A DNA stretch of 56,164 bases from NCBI GenBank assembly GCA_902515775.1, contig CABXVU010000010.1:1-56164 (forward strand). The letters run 5' to 3'. Both the position numbers and the translations under genes were made by a program. Numbering within the stretch: position 1 is the first letter of the stretch; each line of letters begins with the position of its first letter. Source of the DNA: an uncultured SAR86 cluster bacterium (GTDB taxonomy: Bacteria > Pseudomonadota > Gammaproteobacteria > Magnimaribacterales > D2472). Below are positions 35,692 to 45,362 of the stretch, one piece after another. The notes beneath the pieces are model-generated. The model did no database searches, was not told the DNA's origin, and worked only from the letters and a program-made list of their open reading frames with translations.

Positions 35692-36828
35692 TTAAAATTT
35701 AAAGCCTAAAGCAGACAATGATGGTAGCTCTTTTCCTTCCATAAATTCAAGAAAAGCTCCTCCTCCAGTTGAGCAATAGGAAATATTGTTTTTTTCAATA
35801 AACATCTTAATGGCTAAAAGAGTTTCCCCGCCGCCAGCAAGGCTAAATGCCTGTGATGATGCAATTGCCTCAGCCAAAGCTTTGGTTCCTAATGAAAATG
35901 GTTGACGCTCAAATACACCAACAGGACCGTTCCAAATAATTTTTTTTGCCTGAATTATTTTTTTAATAATTGCTGGGCTTAGAATTTGATCAAGAATTAT
36001 CTCATCGTGTTGCACAGAATTAACTTTGGTCACCCTTGTATTATTTGATTCAATATCTTTGCTTACAACCACTTCATCAGGTAATAAAATTTTGCCAGTA
36101 TGAAGCAATTCTTTTGCATCATTCAGCATTGAGTCTTCATGCAGAGAGAGTCCAATATTATGCCCCTGAGCTTTCAAAATTGTGTTTGTGATCCCTCCAC
36201 CTGTCAAGACATCATCAGAAATTTTTGATAAATTTTTAATTACTTTTAATTTAGAAGATACTTTTGATCCTCCAACTATTGAAAGCATGGGCGAATTTTT
36301 TGAGCTAATGGCTTGTTGAAGTGCATCTGTCTCGATTTCCAAAAGCAGTCCAGCGCATGATACTTCAGAGGCTTTAATGGCTTCATAAGTTGATGCATGA
36401 GGACGATGCGATGTTCCAAAAGCATCAAATACATAAACATCAGCTATATTAGATAGTTTTTTTCCAAACTCCTCGTCATTCTCAAGCTCTCCTGGAAAAA
36501 ATCTTATGTTTTCAATTAATGAAATGTCTGATGAAAAATTAACTTCATCTATAGATGAGAATAATTTAATCTCCTTATTAATAATTTCCTCAAGTCTTTT
36601 AGCTACCGGTAATAGAGAAAATTTAGAATCAAATACTCCTGATTTTGGCCTCCCAAAATGAGAAATTAAAATTATTTTTGTATTTTGATCTAATAGATAT
36701 TCCAAGGTAGGAATAATTGCAAGAATCCTTGTGTCATCAAGGACTTTATCATTTTCAACAGGAACATTTAGATCAACTCTGAGAGCAATTGTCTTATTCA
36801 AGACATTTGTCTCTGAAAGTTTTCTCAT
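35692..36828 (-). CDS. pgk: Phosphoglycerate kinase
   Basis: Glycolysis/gluconeogenesis enzyme transferring phosphate between 1,3-bisphosphoglycerate and ADP. It has 378 residues. N-terminal RVDLNVPVENDKVLDDTRI (near 17-35) and ISHFGRPK near 55 form the substrate side; GGSKVSSKLKVI near 186 and the C-terminal nucleotide motif AGGGETLLAI near 331 are intact. Overlapping 4 bp with tkt and 13 bp before fba, it is clearly in one operon with them. Confidence 0.97.
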   Translation of the reverse strand: MRKLSETNVLNKTIALRVDLNVPVENDKVLDDTRILAIIPTLEYLLDQNTKIILISHFGRPKSGVFDSKFSLLPVAKRLEEIINKEIKLFSSIDEVNFSSDISLIENIRFFPGELENDEEFGKKLSNIADVYVFDAFGTSHRPHASTYEAIKASEVSCAGLLLEIETDALQQAISSKNSPMLSIVGGSKVSSKLKVIKNLSKISDDVLTGGGITNTILKAQGHNIGLSLHEDSMLNDAKELLHTGKILLPDEVVVSKDIESNNTRVTKVNSVQHDEIILDQILSPAIIKKIIQAKKIIWNGPVGVFERQPFSLGTKALAEAIASSQAFSLAGGGETLLAIKMFIEKNNISYCSTGGGAFLEFMEGKELPSLSALGFKF

Positions 36829-38816
36829 TTTACAGTTAGTTTCTTAACTTGAGTAACAATGTTGTTGACTGTAAAGCCAAACTCATTCATTAACTCATCT
36901 CCTGGAGCACTTTCTCCAAATGTTTCCATGCCAATTACAACATCATTCAGATTTACCAAACAATGCCAAGAATTTGGATGAAGAGCCTCAACTACGAGTT
37001 TTGGTATTTCAGGATTAATAATACTGTCTCTGTAAGCTTTATCTTGTGAGACAAATTTATCAAGGCAGGGCATAGAAACAACATTGGCTTTTAAACCTTC
37101 TTTTGCAATTGTTTTAGCTGCTTCAATAATTAACTTAACCTCACTCCCTGAACTAATCAATGTAATATCAGCTTTATCATCAGAAGATAATAAATAACCT
37201 CCTTTCTCAATCATCTCTATTTGTCCTTTTGATCTCTCAATAAAGGGAAGGTTTTGTCTGGATAATATTAAGGTATGAGGGGTATCTTTAGAGCAAATTG
37301 CTTCTTTCCAGCTTACAGCAGTCTCTATAATGTCAGCAGGTCTCCAATTATTTAAATTAGGAGTAGCTCTTAATGTAACAAGCTGCTCAATTGGCTGATG
37401 CGTTGGCCCATCTTCACCAAGACCAATTGAGTCGTGAGTATAAACAAGGATATTTGGTATTTTCATAAGCGCTGCTAGCCTGACAGCATTTCTGGCGTAA
37501 TCCATAAAAACTAAAAAAGTTCCGCTGTAAGGTTTTATTCCACCATGCAAAACCATTCCATTTGTCATGGCGGTCATGCCAAACTCTCTGACTCCGTAAA
37601 ATATATGATTACCCTTTGGATTATCAGGAAGCATTTCAGTGCTTACTGATGAAAAAGTATTGTTTGAGCCAGTTAAATCAGCAGATCCACCAATTAACTC
37701 GGGAAGTTTTTCACAAAAATAATTTAAACATAACTCAGATGCCTTGCGAGTAGCTAGATCTTTTTGATCGCCTACAGATAATTCATTTATAAAATCTCTA
37801 TAACTGTTTTCGAAGTTTATTGGAAGTTCATTGTTGATTACCCTTGTCAATTCATCAAAAGATTTTGGATGCTTTTTAGAATACTCCATCATTAATTGAT
37901 CCCATGATGCATTGAGCTTAGCCCCCTCATCTTTGCAGTTCCACTCAGACTTTATGTCATCTGGTATATGAAATGGTTCATGCTCCCATCCAAGCTCGTC
38001 CCGAGTTTTTTTAACTTCATCCTCTCCTAATGCAGCACCATGAACACCAGATGTTCCTGATTTATTCGGCGATCCAAAGCCAATAATTGTTTTGCAGCAT
38101 ACTAGAGTTGGACGCTCTGTGTCTTTTTGAGCTATTCGAATTGCCTCTAAGGTTTCCTCAACATTATGCCCATCTATCTCAAGCACTTGCCATCCATAAC
38201 TTTCAAATCTTTGTGAAGTGTTATCTGTGAACCAATTAGTTATCTCCCCATCAATTGAAATTCCATTTTGATCATAAAAACATATTAATTTTCCCAAACC
38301 ATGGGTTCCAGCAAATGAACAGGCTTCATGTGAGACTCCCTCCATCAAACAACCATCTCCCAAAAATGTATAGGTGAAATGATCAATTGGTTGTAGTCCA
38401 TCGTCATGATTAAATCTGCTTGCTAACATTTTTTCTGCTAGAGCCATTCCCACAGCGTTGCCAATGCCTTGGCCTAATGGGCCAGTGGTAGTTTCAACGC
38501 CAATATCTATATCAAATTCTGGATGACCAGGTGTTTTAGAACCTAATTGTCTAAAGTTCTTCAAGTCTTCAATTGAAAGTTCATAGCCAGTTAAATGAAG
38601 CAAGCTATATAACAACATTGACCCGTGACCGTTTGAAAGGACAAACCTATCTCTATTAAACCAAGTTGGATTTTGAGGATTATGTTTTAAGGTGTATTTC
38701 CATAAAGCTACTGCAATATCGGCCATTCCCATAGGCATTCCTGGATGACCAGATTTGGCTGCTTCAACAGCATCAATTGATAGAAACCTTATAGCGTTAG
38801 CAAGTTCTTTGTGCAT
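36825..38816 (-). CDS. tkt: Transketolase
   Basis: Thiamine-diphosphate enzyme moving two-carbon units in the pentose phosphate pathway. The ATG at 38816 (MHKELANAIRFLS, 663 residues) matches the length and start of E. coli TktA better than an upstream ATG at 38846. Key motifs: KSGHPGMPMGMA near 24-35, the ThDP-binding GDGCLMEGVSHEA near 155-167 and the C-terminal half with ETHDSIG-like YTHDSIGLGEDGPTHQP near 467. It leads the tkt-pgk-fba operon, where gapA is missing. Confidence 0.97.
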   Translation of the reverse strand: MHKELANAIRFLSIDAVEAAKSGHPGMPMGMADIAVALWKYTLKHNPQNPTWFNRDRFVLSNGHGSMLLYSLLHLTGYELSIEDLKNFRQLGSKTPGHPEFDIDIGVETTTGPLGQGIGNAVGMALAEKMLASRFNHDDGLQPIDHFTYTFLGDGCLMEGVSHEACSFAGTHGLGKLICFYDQNGISIDGEITNWFTDNTSQRFESYGWQVLEIDGHNVEETLEAIRIAQKDTERPTLVCCKTIIGFGSPNKSGTSGVHGAALGEDEVKKTRDELGWEHEPFHIPDDIKSEWNCKDEGAKLNASWDQLMMEYSKKHPKSFDELTRVINNELPINFENSYRDFINELSVGDQKDLATRKASELCLNYFCEKLPELIGGSADLTGSNNTFSSVSTEMLPDNPKGNHIFYGVREFGMTAMTNGMVLHGGIKPYSGTFLVFMDYARNAVRLAALMKIPNILVYTHDSIGLGEDGPTHQPIEQLVTLRATPNLNNWRPADIIETAVSWKEAICSKDTPHTLILSRQNLPFIERSKGQIEMIEKGGYLLSSDDKADITLISSGSEVKLIIEAAKTIAKEGLKANVVSMPCLDKFVSQDKAYRDSIINPEIPKLVVEALHPNSWHCLVNLNDVVIGMETFGESAPGDELMNEFGFTVNNIVTQVKKLTVK

Positions 38817-39048
38817 TTTTTTTGCAATTAGTTTAGAACATAACAATCATAATATGTGGCTTAGATTTTTTATAGATATATTTGTGTTTATTTAACAAAA
38901 CTAATAAGATTTTTGATTACACGAGTGATTTGTTCCTGCTTGCATACTAAAACTGCTAAATAGGGCGCCTTGCCGAGGTGGAAAAAAATAGAATATAAAT
39001 TTTTCTCCATATGAAAACAAGTTATAAATAAAATAATAGAGGAAAATT
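38817..39048. promoter_or_regulatory. tkt/metK divergent control region
   Basis: 232 bases without a protein gene. A small hairpin CGCCTT-GCC-GAGGTG (38966-38980) overlaps TTGCCG (38970-38975), which with an 18-base spacer and TATAAA (38994-38999) forms a plausible metK promoter. A second small stem ATTAC-ACGA-GTGAT lies at about 38917-38930. An AGAGGA ribosome site precedes metK. I do not recognise any SAM riboswitch consensus. The GC-rich hairpin would sit upstream of metK's transcript but within a long tkt leader. Confidence 0.5.
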
Positions 39049-40203
39049 ATGAGTTACATTTTTACATCCGAATCTGTTTCAGGAGGTCATCCTGATAAAG
39101 TGTGCGATCAAATATCCGATGCTGTTTTAGATGCATACCTAGCAGAAGATCCAAATAGCAGAGTGGCTTGCGAGACCATGATAAAAAATAACATGGTATA
39201 TATAGCAGGTGAAATAACTTCCCTAGGAAGTCCTGACCTCGAACCTGTTGTTCGAAAAACAATTAATGATATTGGCTATAACTCAGATGATTATGGATTT
39301 AATGGAGATACATGTGAGTTCACGAATCTTGTCTTTGAACAATCGCCGGATATATCTCAAGGTGTTACCGAAGGTGAAGGAGAAAACCTTGAACAAGGGG
39401 CTGGAGATCAGGGGCTAATGTTTGGATATGCATGCAAAGAAACAGAATCATTGATGCCACTTCCAATAGATCTTTCTCACAGATTGGTAAAAAAACAAGC
39501 AGATGTAATGAAGAGTGGAGATATAAAATGGCTGCGGCCTGATGCTAAGAGTCAAGTAAGTGTGATTTACTCCGATGATGGTAAAACAATTGAAGGTTTG
39601 TCTGCAGTCGTCCTTTCAACTCAACACGATGAAGAAGTTAGTCAGGAAGAAATAAAAACTGAGGTAATGGATAAAATTATCAAACCAATTGTTCCCGAGG
39701 AATGGTTGCTTGACTCCACAAATATATTTATTAATCCCACTGGAAAATTCGTCATCGGTGGGCCTGTGGGTGATTGTGGTCTCACTGGAAGAAAAATAAT
39801 TGTAGATACATACGGAGGTATGGCAAGGCATGGTGGGGGAGCATTTTCTGGGAAAGATCCCTCTAAAGTAGACAGATCTGCAGCATATGCATCAAGATAT
39901 GTTGCTAAAAATATAGTTGCTGCAGGACTAGCAGACTATTGCGAAATTCAAGTTTCATATGCTATCGGTGTGGCCGAGCCTACATCAATACATGTAGAAA
40001 CTTTTAATAGTGAGAAAATATCAAAAGAAGCAATTGTCAAAATTGTCAAAGAAAAATTTGATCTCAGGCCAAAAAGTCTTATTAATATGCTCGATTTAAA
40101 AAGACCTATCTACCTTCCAACCGCTGCATATGGTCACTTTGGAAGATCAGATATTCAGCTATCTTGGGAAAAAACAGACAAAGCAGCTGATATTTCAGAA
40201 TAA
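39049..40203 (+). CDS. metK: S-adenosylmethionine synthase
   Basis: Makes SAM from methionine and ATP. It has 384 residues, the same as E. coli MetK. Motifs: [20 protein letters not shown] near 4-23, [12 protein letters not shown] near 115-126 (ATP-binding signature) and [19 protein letters not shown] near 262-280 (phosphate loop). It is followed 80 bp later by ahcY; together they run the activated methyl cycle that feeds UbiE and MiaB. Confidence 0.98.
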   Translation: MSYIFTSESVSGGHPDKVCDQISDAVLDAYLAEDPNSRVACETMIKNNMVYIAGEITSLGSPDLEPVVRKTINDIGYNSDDYGFNGDTCEFTNLVFEQSPDISQGVTEGEGENLEQGAGDQGLMFGYACKETESLMPLPIDLSHRLVKKQADVMKSGDIKWLRPDAKSQVSVIYSDDGKTIEGLSAVVLSTQHDEEVSQEEIKTEVMDKIIKPIVPEEWLLDSTNIFINPTGKFVIGGPVGDCGLTGRKIIVDTYGGMARHGGGAFSGKDPSKVDRSAAYASRYVAKNIVAAGLADYCEIQVSYAIGVAEPTSIHVETFNSEKISKEAIVKIVKEKFDLRPKSLINMLDLKRPIYLPTAAYGHFGRSDIQLSWEKTDKAADISE

Positions 40204-40224
40204 TCAAAGATATAGATGCTAAAA

Positions 40225-40240
40225 GGGTGCACTTGCACCT
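40225..40240 (+). terminator. Hairpin between metK and ahcY (weak terminator or attenuator)
   Basis: GGTGC (40226-40230) pairs with GCACC (40235-40239) around ACTT, with a flanking G-U pair, followed by CTATTTTATG. The stem is short and the T-run is broken, so termination would be partial. It lies in the metK-ahcY spacer and could lower read-through into ahcY or mark the metK 3' end. Confidence 0.45.
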
Positions 40241-40283
40241 CTATTTTATGTAGAATGCCCACTTAAGTTTATCGGAGTGAATA

Positions 40284-41678
40284 ATGGAAAACGATTATAA
40301 AGTTGCAGATATGGGTCTTGCTGAATTCGGAAGAAGAGAAATTTCTCTAGCTGAAAATGAAATGCCTGCATTAATGGCTCTAAGAACAAAGTATAAGGAT
40401 GCGCAACCTCTTGCAGGTGCAAAAGTTATGGGATGCATTCATATGACCATCCAAACAGCTGTATTAATCGAAACATTAGTAGATCTTGGTGCTGAAGTCC
40501 GTTGGTCTGGTTGCAATATTTTTTCCACTCAAGATCATGCTGCAGCAGCTATTGCCGCAGCTGGAATTCCTGTTTTTGCTTGGAAAGGTCAAACTGATGA
40601 GGAATTTGACTGGTGCATTGAACAAACAATAGTTAAAGATGGCATACCTTGGGATGCAAATATGATTCTAGATGATGGTGGCGATCTGACTCATATGGTT
40701 CACTCTAAATTTCCCGAAATGCTTGAAAGCATCCATGGAATTTCAGAAGAAACTACAACTGGCGTTCATAGATTAAAAGCAATGCTTGAAAGAAATGAGC
40801 TTAAAGTACCAGCGATAAATGTAAATGATTCAGTCACTAAATCAAAAAATGATAATAAGTATGGTTGTAGGCATAGTCTTAATGATGCGATTAAAAGAGG
40901 CACAGATATGTTTCTTTCTTCTAAGAAAGCATTGGTAATTGGATATGGGGATGTTGGCAAGGGTTCTGCTTTAAGTCTTGCTCAAGAGGGAATGATTGTG
41001 AGGGTTGTAGAGTCTGATCCCATATGCGCTATGCAAGCATGCATGGATGGTTTTGAGGTAGTGTCTACTTATAAAAATGGAATCGTAACAAGAGACGTAA
41101 AAGACATCAATATGGCAATCCTTGAAGATACAGACCTTATAGTTACAACTACAGGAAATGTGAATGTTTGTGATGAAGCAATGTTACGTTCAGTAAAAAA
41201 TACAGCTGTTATATGTAACATTGGCCACTTTGATAATGAAATTGATACTCAATACATGCGAGACAAGTGGTATTGGGAAGAAATTAAACCGCAAGTTCAT
41301 AGAGTATTTAGAGATACTTCTCCTTCAGATACACCAGACCTTCAAAGCAAAGACTACGTCATTCTTTTGGCTGAAGGTAGGTTAGTCAACCTAGGAAATG
41401 CAACAGGCCATCCTAGCAGAATAATGGATGGATCATTTGCTAATCAAGTTTTAGCTCAGATGCACTTGTATAAACAAGGTTTTGCAAACGTCAATGATGC
41501 TGATAAGCAAAATGAAATGATAACAGTCGAAGTTCTCCCAAAAAAATTGGATGAGGAAGTTGCCGAGCTCATGGTTCAAGGTTTTGGTGGAACGATAACT
41601 AAGCTAACTGGTGAACAGGCCGATTACATTAATGTTCCAGTTGATGGTCCATTTAAAGAAGAAGAATATAAATACTGA
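40284..41678 (+). CDS. ahcY: Adenosylhomocysteinase
   Basis: NAD-dependent enzyme splitting S-adenosylhomocysteine to homocysteine and adenosine. It has 464 residues. Family signatures: [16 protein letters not shown] near 50, [14 protein letters not shown] (here [14 protein letters not shown]) near 77, and the NAD-binding [16 protein letters not shown] near 217-232. The GGAG ribosome site is 9 bases before the ATG. Using AhcY rather than the Pfs/LuxS route sets this organism apart from E. coli. No metF or metH is adjacent. Confidence 0.98.
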   Translation: MENDYKVADMGLAEFGRREISLAENEMPALMALRTKYKDAQPLAGAKVMGCIHMTIQTAVLIETLVDLGAEVRWSGCNIFSTQDHAAAAIAAAGIPVFAWKGQTDEEFDWCIEQTIVKDGIPWDANMILDDGGDLTHMVHSKFPEMLESIHGISEETTTGVHRLKAMLERNELKVPAINVNDSVTKSKNDNKYGCRHSLNDAIKRGTDMFLSSKKALVIGYGDVGKGSALSLAQEGMIVRVVESDPICAMQACMDGFEVVSTYKNGIVTRDVKDINMAILEDTDLIVTTTGNVNVCDEAMLRSVKNTAVICNIGHFDNEIDTQYMRDKWYWEEIKPQVHRVFRDTSPSDTPDLQSKDYVILLAEGRLVNLGNATGHPSRIMDGSFANQVLAQMHLYKQGFANVNDADKQNEMITVEVLPKKLDEEVAELMVQGFGGTITKLTGEQADYINVPVDGPFKEEEYKY

Positions 41679-41719
41679 TCTAATTAGTTTTTTTTAAATA
41701 AATTAATCATAATAGACGT

Positions 41720-41821
41720 ATGCAAATTCGCCTGTTACTTTTTTTAATGCTAGTTTCCTTGATTGTTGTAGGATGCGGAATGAAGGCACCTATTCCCCAA
41801 GAGATAATTTTTTTAACGTAA
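41720..41821 (+). CDS. lptM: Tiny lipoprotein LptM (YifL-like)
   Basis: A 33-residue ORF: MQIRLLLFLMLVSLIVVGCG, then MKAPIP and a short end. The hydrophobic signal and lipobox VVGC (Cys 19) are followed by G-M-K-A-P-I-P, which matches the GCGxKGPLY signature of LptM, the lipoprotein that assists oxidative maturation of LptD. It lies immediately before lysA and dapF, where E. coli keeps yifL. The mature peptide would be only about 15 residues, without the usual tail. Confidence 0.8.
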   Translation: MQIRLLLFLMLVSLIVVGCGMKAPIPQEIIFLT

Positions 41822-41829
41822 ATTCCGTC

Positions 41830-43071
41830 ATGGATCATTTTAATTATAAAAAAGGTAAGCTTTTTGCAGAAGAAGTTTCTATAGAAGAAATCGCAAATAA
41901 ATTTGGCACGCCCTCTTATATCTATAGTAAAGCAACCCTTGAGAGGCATGCAAAAGCTTACATAGATTCCTTTCAATCAATGAAAGGTCTCATTTGTTTT
42001 TCAGTCAAAGCTTTATCGAACATATCGATTTTAAAAATATTAAAAAAAGCAGGGTGTGGATTTGATATTGTTTCAGGTGGAGAGCTTCACCGAGTAATTT
42101 TAGCTGGAGCAGATCCAAAAAAAATTATTTTCTCAGGAGTTGGAAAGTCAAGAGCCGAAATGGCAGCTGGTATTAATCATAATATTCTTTCATTCAATAT
42201 TGAATCTGAGCCAGAACTTGATCGGCTTAACAGCGTAGCTAAAGAAATGAATAAAATTGCACCAATTGCCATTAGATTTAATCCAAACGTTGACGCTGGA
42301 GCACATGAATTTACTAAAACAGGAAGAAAATCAGATAAATTTGGCGTCAGCATTGAGACAACAAAAAATCTAGTTAAAAAATGTAATGATTCAGATAACC
42401 TTAATCTTGTTGGCCTAACATGCCATATTGGATCACAAATAATGGAGTTAGATGGCTTTGAAGACGCAGCTAGCCAAGCTTTAGATCTATTGATTGAGCT
42501 AGATAAGCTGAATATTAAAATAGATTTTATAGATATGGGTGGCGGCTTAGGAGTTAATTACGTTGGTGAGAAAACTACACAGCCATTTGAACTAATTCAA
42601 AGCTACGAAAAAATTTTTGAAGGTAGAGATGAAATATTAATACTGGAGCCTGGTCGATCAATCTCAGCCAATGCTGGCATCATGCTAGCTAAAGTTGAGT
42701 ACAAAAAAGATGATTTCTTAATTACAGATGCTGCAATGAACGACCTATTACGTCCTGCTCTATATGATGCTCATCATGATATTTGGCCTGTGGAGAAAAA
42801 TGATAATCTGGCATCAAATGTCAATGTGGTAGGCCCGATTTGTGAGACTGGTGATTTTCTTGCAAAAGATATCAATATTGCTGCTTCTGAAAATGATCTT
42901 TTGGCGGTGAGAACGGTTGGTGCATATGGTTCCGTGATGAGCTCAAACTATAATTCTAGACCAAGAGCTGCTGAAGTGCTGGTCGATAAGAAAAATTTTT
43001 ACTTAATAAGGAAAAGAGAGGATCACTCAATACTTACTTCTCTAGAAGAGGGATTAGATGATCAAATTTAA
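41830..43071 (+). CDS. lysA: Diaminopimelate decarboxylase
   Basis: A PLP enzyme making lysine from meso-diaminopimelate. The ATG at 41830 (MDHFNYKKGKL, 413 residues) is preferred: the longer frame from 41773 crosses lptM, and DxFxYxxGxL is the family's usual start. The PLP lysine is in CFSVKALSN near 53, HIGSQ near 200, the glycine loop in DMGGGLGVNY near 236 and EPGRSISANAG near 275. It overlaps dapF by 14 bp; both act in the last steps of lysine synthesis. Confidence 0.96.
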   Translation: MDHFNYKKGKLFAEEVSIEEIANKFGTPSYIYSKATLERHAKAYIDSFQSMKGLICFSVKALSNISILKILKKAGCGFDIVSGGELHRVILAGADPKKIIFSGVGKSRAEMAAGINHNILSFNIESEPELDRLNSVAKEMNKIAPIAIRFNPNVDAGAHEFTKTGRKSDKFGVSIETTKNLVKKCNDSDNLNLVGLTCHIGSQIMELDGFEDAASQALDLLIELDKLNIKIDFIDMGGGLGVNYVGEKTTQPFELIQSYEKIFEGRDEILILEPGRSISANAGIMLAKVEYKKDDFLITDAAMNDLLRPALYDAHHDIWPVEKNDNLASNVNVVGPICETGDFLAKDINIAASENDLLAVRTVGAYGSVMSSNYNSRPRAAEVLVDKKNFYLIRKREDHSILTSLEEGLDDQI

Positions 43072-43843
43072 AAAAATGCATGGTAATGGGAATGACTTTA
43101 TTATCATTGAGAATTTAACAAAGGTTAATGCGTTATCAAAATCTCAAATAGTTAAAATAGGAGACAGAAATAAAGGTATAGGATTTGATCAACTTATTAC
43201 CATTAATCCACCAAAGAAACCCAATCATGATTTCTATGTAGACTTTTTTAATTCAGATGGGTCTCAGGCAGATATGTGCATGAATGGAGTCAGATCGGTT
43301 GGAGCTTTTCTTTGGGATGCAAGGCTTGCTCCAAAAAAATCTCTTTTACTAGGAACTAAATCAAAACTAATCTTAATCAAACCAACAAATACCAAAAAAG
43401 TAAAAGTTGTCTTTGATTGTCCAATACAAGAAATCATTCCCAAAGGAGAAACTGAGTTTTTAAAAAATTGTGGTTTAAAGAAATATAACTTTGTTAACGC
43501 AGGCAATCGTCATTTAATAATAAAGACTAATAAATTATTTTCTTTCGATTTAGATGAACTCTCTTCAAAGATAAGAAAGCGAGCCTTCTTCAAAGATGTA
43601 AATATTTCTTTATATAAACAAAATTTAGGGGGGCTTATTTTAAGAACCAATGAAGCTGGTGCTGGTGAAACCCTGTCTTGTGGTTCTGCTTCTGCTGCAT
43701 GTGCAAGCTTAAATGGAAAGAACAAATCTATTTTGAAAATTATTTCTGCTGGAGGTGAGCTGAGCATTAGAAAAATAAATGATAAGCTTGAAATGACCGG
43801 GCCAGCTGAATTTATTTGTGAGGGAATATGGCTAAAAAAATAG
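43058..43843 (+). CDS. dapF: Diaminopimelate epimerase
   Basis: Converts LL- to meso-diaminopimelate for lysine and peptidoglycan. It has 261 residues. N-terminal MHGNGNDFIII (7-17), first catalytic Cys in ADMCMNGVRSVG near 72 and second in GETLSCGSASAA near 207; the last motif reads CGSASAA rather than the more usual CGTGACA but keeps the Cys. Several other loops also deviate, so it is a fairly divergent member. It overlaps lysA and DUF484. Confidence 0.92.
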   Translation: MIKFKKMHGNGNDFIIIENLTKVNALSKSQIVKIGDRNKGIGFDQLITINPPKKPNHDFYVDFFNSDGSQADMCMNGVRSVGAFLWDARLAPKKSLLLGTKSKLILIKPTNTKKVKVVFDCPIQEIIPKGETEFLKNCGLKKYNFVNAGNRHLIIKTNKLFSFDLDELSSKIRKRAFFKDVNISLYKQNLGGLILRTNEAGAGETLSCGSASAACASLNGKNKSILKIISAGGELSIRKINDKLEMTGPAEFICEGIWLKK

Positions 43844-44457
43844 ATGCCAAAGAAGTAGAGCTCTATCTTTTAGAAAATACTGATTTCTTTTTTACAAGAG
43901 AATCTCTTGTTAGTGAATTAAGCTTTAAGCATGACAGTGATGGTGCAACATCTTTGCTAGAAATGCAAATCCGAAAACTAAGAGATGAACAGTCTAGATT
44001 AAATGACATGCTTTCTGGCTTTCTTTCTACTGGAAAAGAAAATGAAGAACTGTTTTTTAAATCTAAAGACCTTACACTGGCACTAATTACTGCGAAAGAT
44101 TTTGCCGCAGTAAAAAAATTAGTTGAGGAATTCTTCACGAAAAACTTCAAGGTCGATTCCTGCATTTTAGTGGTACTTTCAGATAGTCAGCTAAAGGCTC
44201 TTGAAAATGAAACAAAGATGGGTATGAACAAAAATGCTATTCACATGGGACCTCTATCAAAAGAAAAAATGACAGCTTTTTTTGAAACTGATTTAATTAA
44301 ATCTGCAGTAATTAGTGTCATGAAGTTTGAGAATAACTTTGGCCTACTCAAGATTGGATCTAATGATCCAACCAAATATCTTGGTGACGGAGATACAGCG
44401 TTTATAGAGTATATTCGAGATATTATTATTAAAGTTCTTGAATCAAAAGAGGCATGA
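43828..44457 (+). CDS. DUF484 family protein (YigA-like, GAF fold)
   Basis: A cytoplasmic protein of 209 residues. The N-terminal helix with YLLENTDFFFTRESLVSEL corresponds to the family pattern (V..YL..nPdFF...p.LL..L), followed by EMQIRKLRDEQSRLNDML and a GAF-like C-terminal half. It lies between dapF and xerC, as yigA does in E. coli, and overlaps both. No biochemical role is established; the GAF-like fold would allow ligand sensing. Confidence 0.85.
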   Translation: MAKKIDAKEVELYLLENTDFFFTRESLVSELSFKHDSDGATSLLEMQIRKLRDEQSRLNDMLSGFLSTGKENEELFFKSKDLTLALITAKDFAAVKKLVEEFFTKNFKVDSCILVVLSDSQLKALENETKMGMNKNAIHMGPLSKEKMTAFFETDLIKSAVISVMKFENNFGLLKIGSNDPTKYLGDGDTAFIEYIRDIIIKVLESKEA

Positions 44458-45362
44458 ATGCAAACCAATATTTTTTTGCTGCCCTGATTTTTGATTATTT
44501 AGACTTTTTAAAAAATATTAAGGGTCTGAGTGAAAATACTGCAAAAGCATACCAAAGAGATTTAAACAAATTTTCAAAATTTTTAGAATCTATTGCTATA
44601 GAGAGTTTAGAAAACATTTCAGAAGAAAAATGTTCAGCCTGGATTGCAGATCTTTTTCAAAATGATGTAAGCGCACGGAGTATTCAAAGACACATATCTT
44701 CTGCCAAGGGTTTCTTTAGCTATATGAAAAAAATTGGTTTGGTTCAAAGCTCACCATTTGAATTAATTAATTCGCCTAAATCTCCAAATCATCTTCCAAA
44801 TATTTTATCGCCTGAAGAGGTGTCACAATTGCTGAATTTCAAGCCTAAAAACTCGCAAGATAAGAGAGATTTTGCGATTATTGAGCTGATTTATTCGAGT
44901 GGCTTAAGAGTATCAGAAGCTGTAAATTCAAATCTATCTGATTTTGAAGATAATAATAATTTTTTACGCGTTATTGGCAAAGGCTCAAAGACACGATTAG
45001 TCCCTGTCGGCCGATTTGCACAAAATGCAATTAAGGAATGGATCTATGAAAGAAAGAAAATTTTAACAAGTGATGATGCCCTATTTGTAAATCTAAGAGG
45101 TAGCAGAATTTCTACTAGAAGTGTTCAGGAGAGAATAAAAAATATTGCTTTGAAGCAAGGATTGCCTCCGGTAAATCCTCACATGCTTAGGCATAGCTTT
45201 GCTACCCATTTGCTTGAATCTAGTGGCGATCTTCGAAGTATTCAAGAGTTGCTTGGCCATAGCTCTCTATCAACTACGCAAATTTATACAAGACTTGATT
45301 ATCAGCATCTCATAAAGGTTTACGAAAATACTCATCCCAGGGCTCATAAGAAAAATGTCTAA
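44454..45362 (+). CDS. xerC: Site-specific tyrosine recombinase XerC
   Basis: Resolves chromosome dimers at dif together with XerD. It has 302 residues. The N-terminal SAM-like domain holds YLDFLKNIKGLSENTAKAY; the catalytic residues are Arg in SSGLRVSEAV near 161, Lys in VIGKGSKTRLVPVG, HxxR in HMLRHSFATHL near 244-254, His in LLGHSSLSTTQ and the Tyr in IYTRLDY near 281. The dapF-DUF484-xerC-HAD order is the conserved E. coli one, which identifies XerC rather than XerD. Confidence 0.95.
   Translation: MNANQYFFAALIFDYLDFLKNIKGLSENTAKAYQRDLNKFSKFLESIAIESLENISEEKCSAWIADLFQNDVSARSIQRHISSAKGFFSYMKKIGLVQSSPFELINSPKSPNHLPNILSPEEVSQLLNFKPKNSQDKRDFAIIELIYSSGLRVSEAVNSNLSDFEDNNNFLRVIGKGSKTRLVPVGRFAQNAIKEWIYERKKILTSDDALFVNLRGSRISTRSVQERIKNIALKQGLPPVNPHMLRHSFATHLLESSGDLRSIQELLGHSSLSTTQIYTRLDYQHLIKVYENTHPRAHKKNV

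Noticed and set aside
38972-38982. GCCGAGGTGG, which looks like the 5' end of tRNA-Leu
   Set aside because: The following bases are A-rich with no D-arm, anticodon arm or T-arm; no matching acceptor strand follows.
38817-39048. SAM riboswitch before metK
   Set aside because: I could not fit the sequence to any SAM or SAH riboswitch consensus that I know, and the likely transcript start leaves only a leader of about 40 bases.
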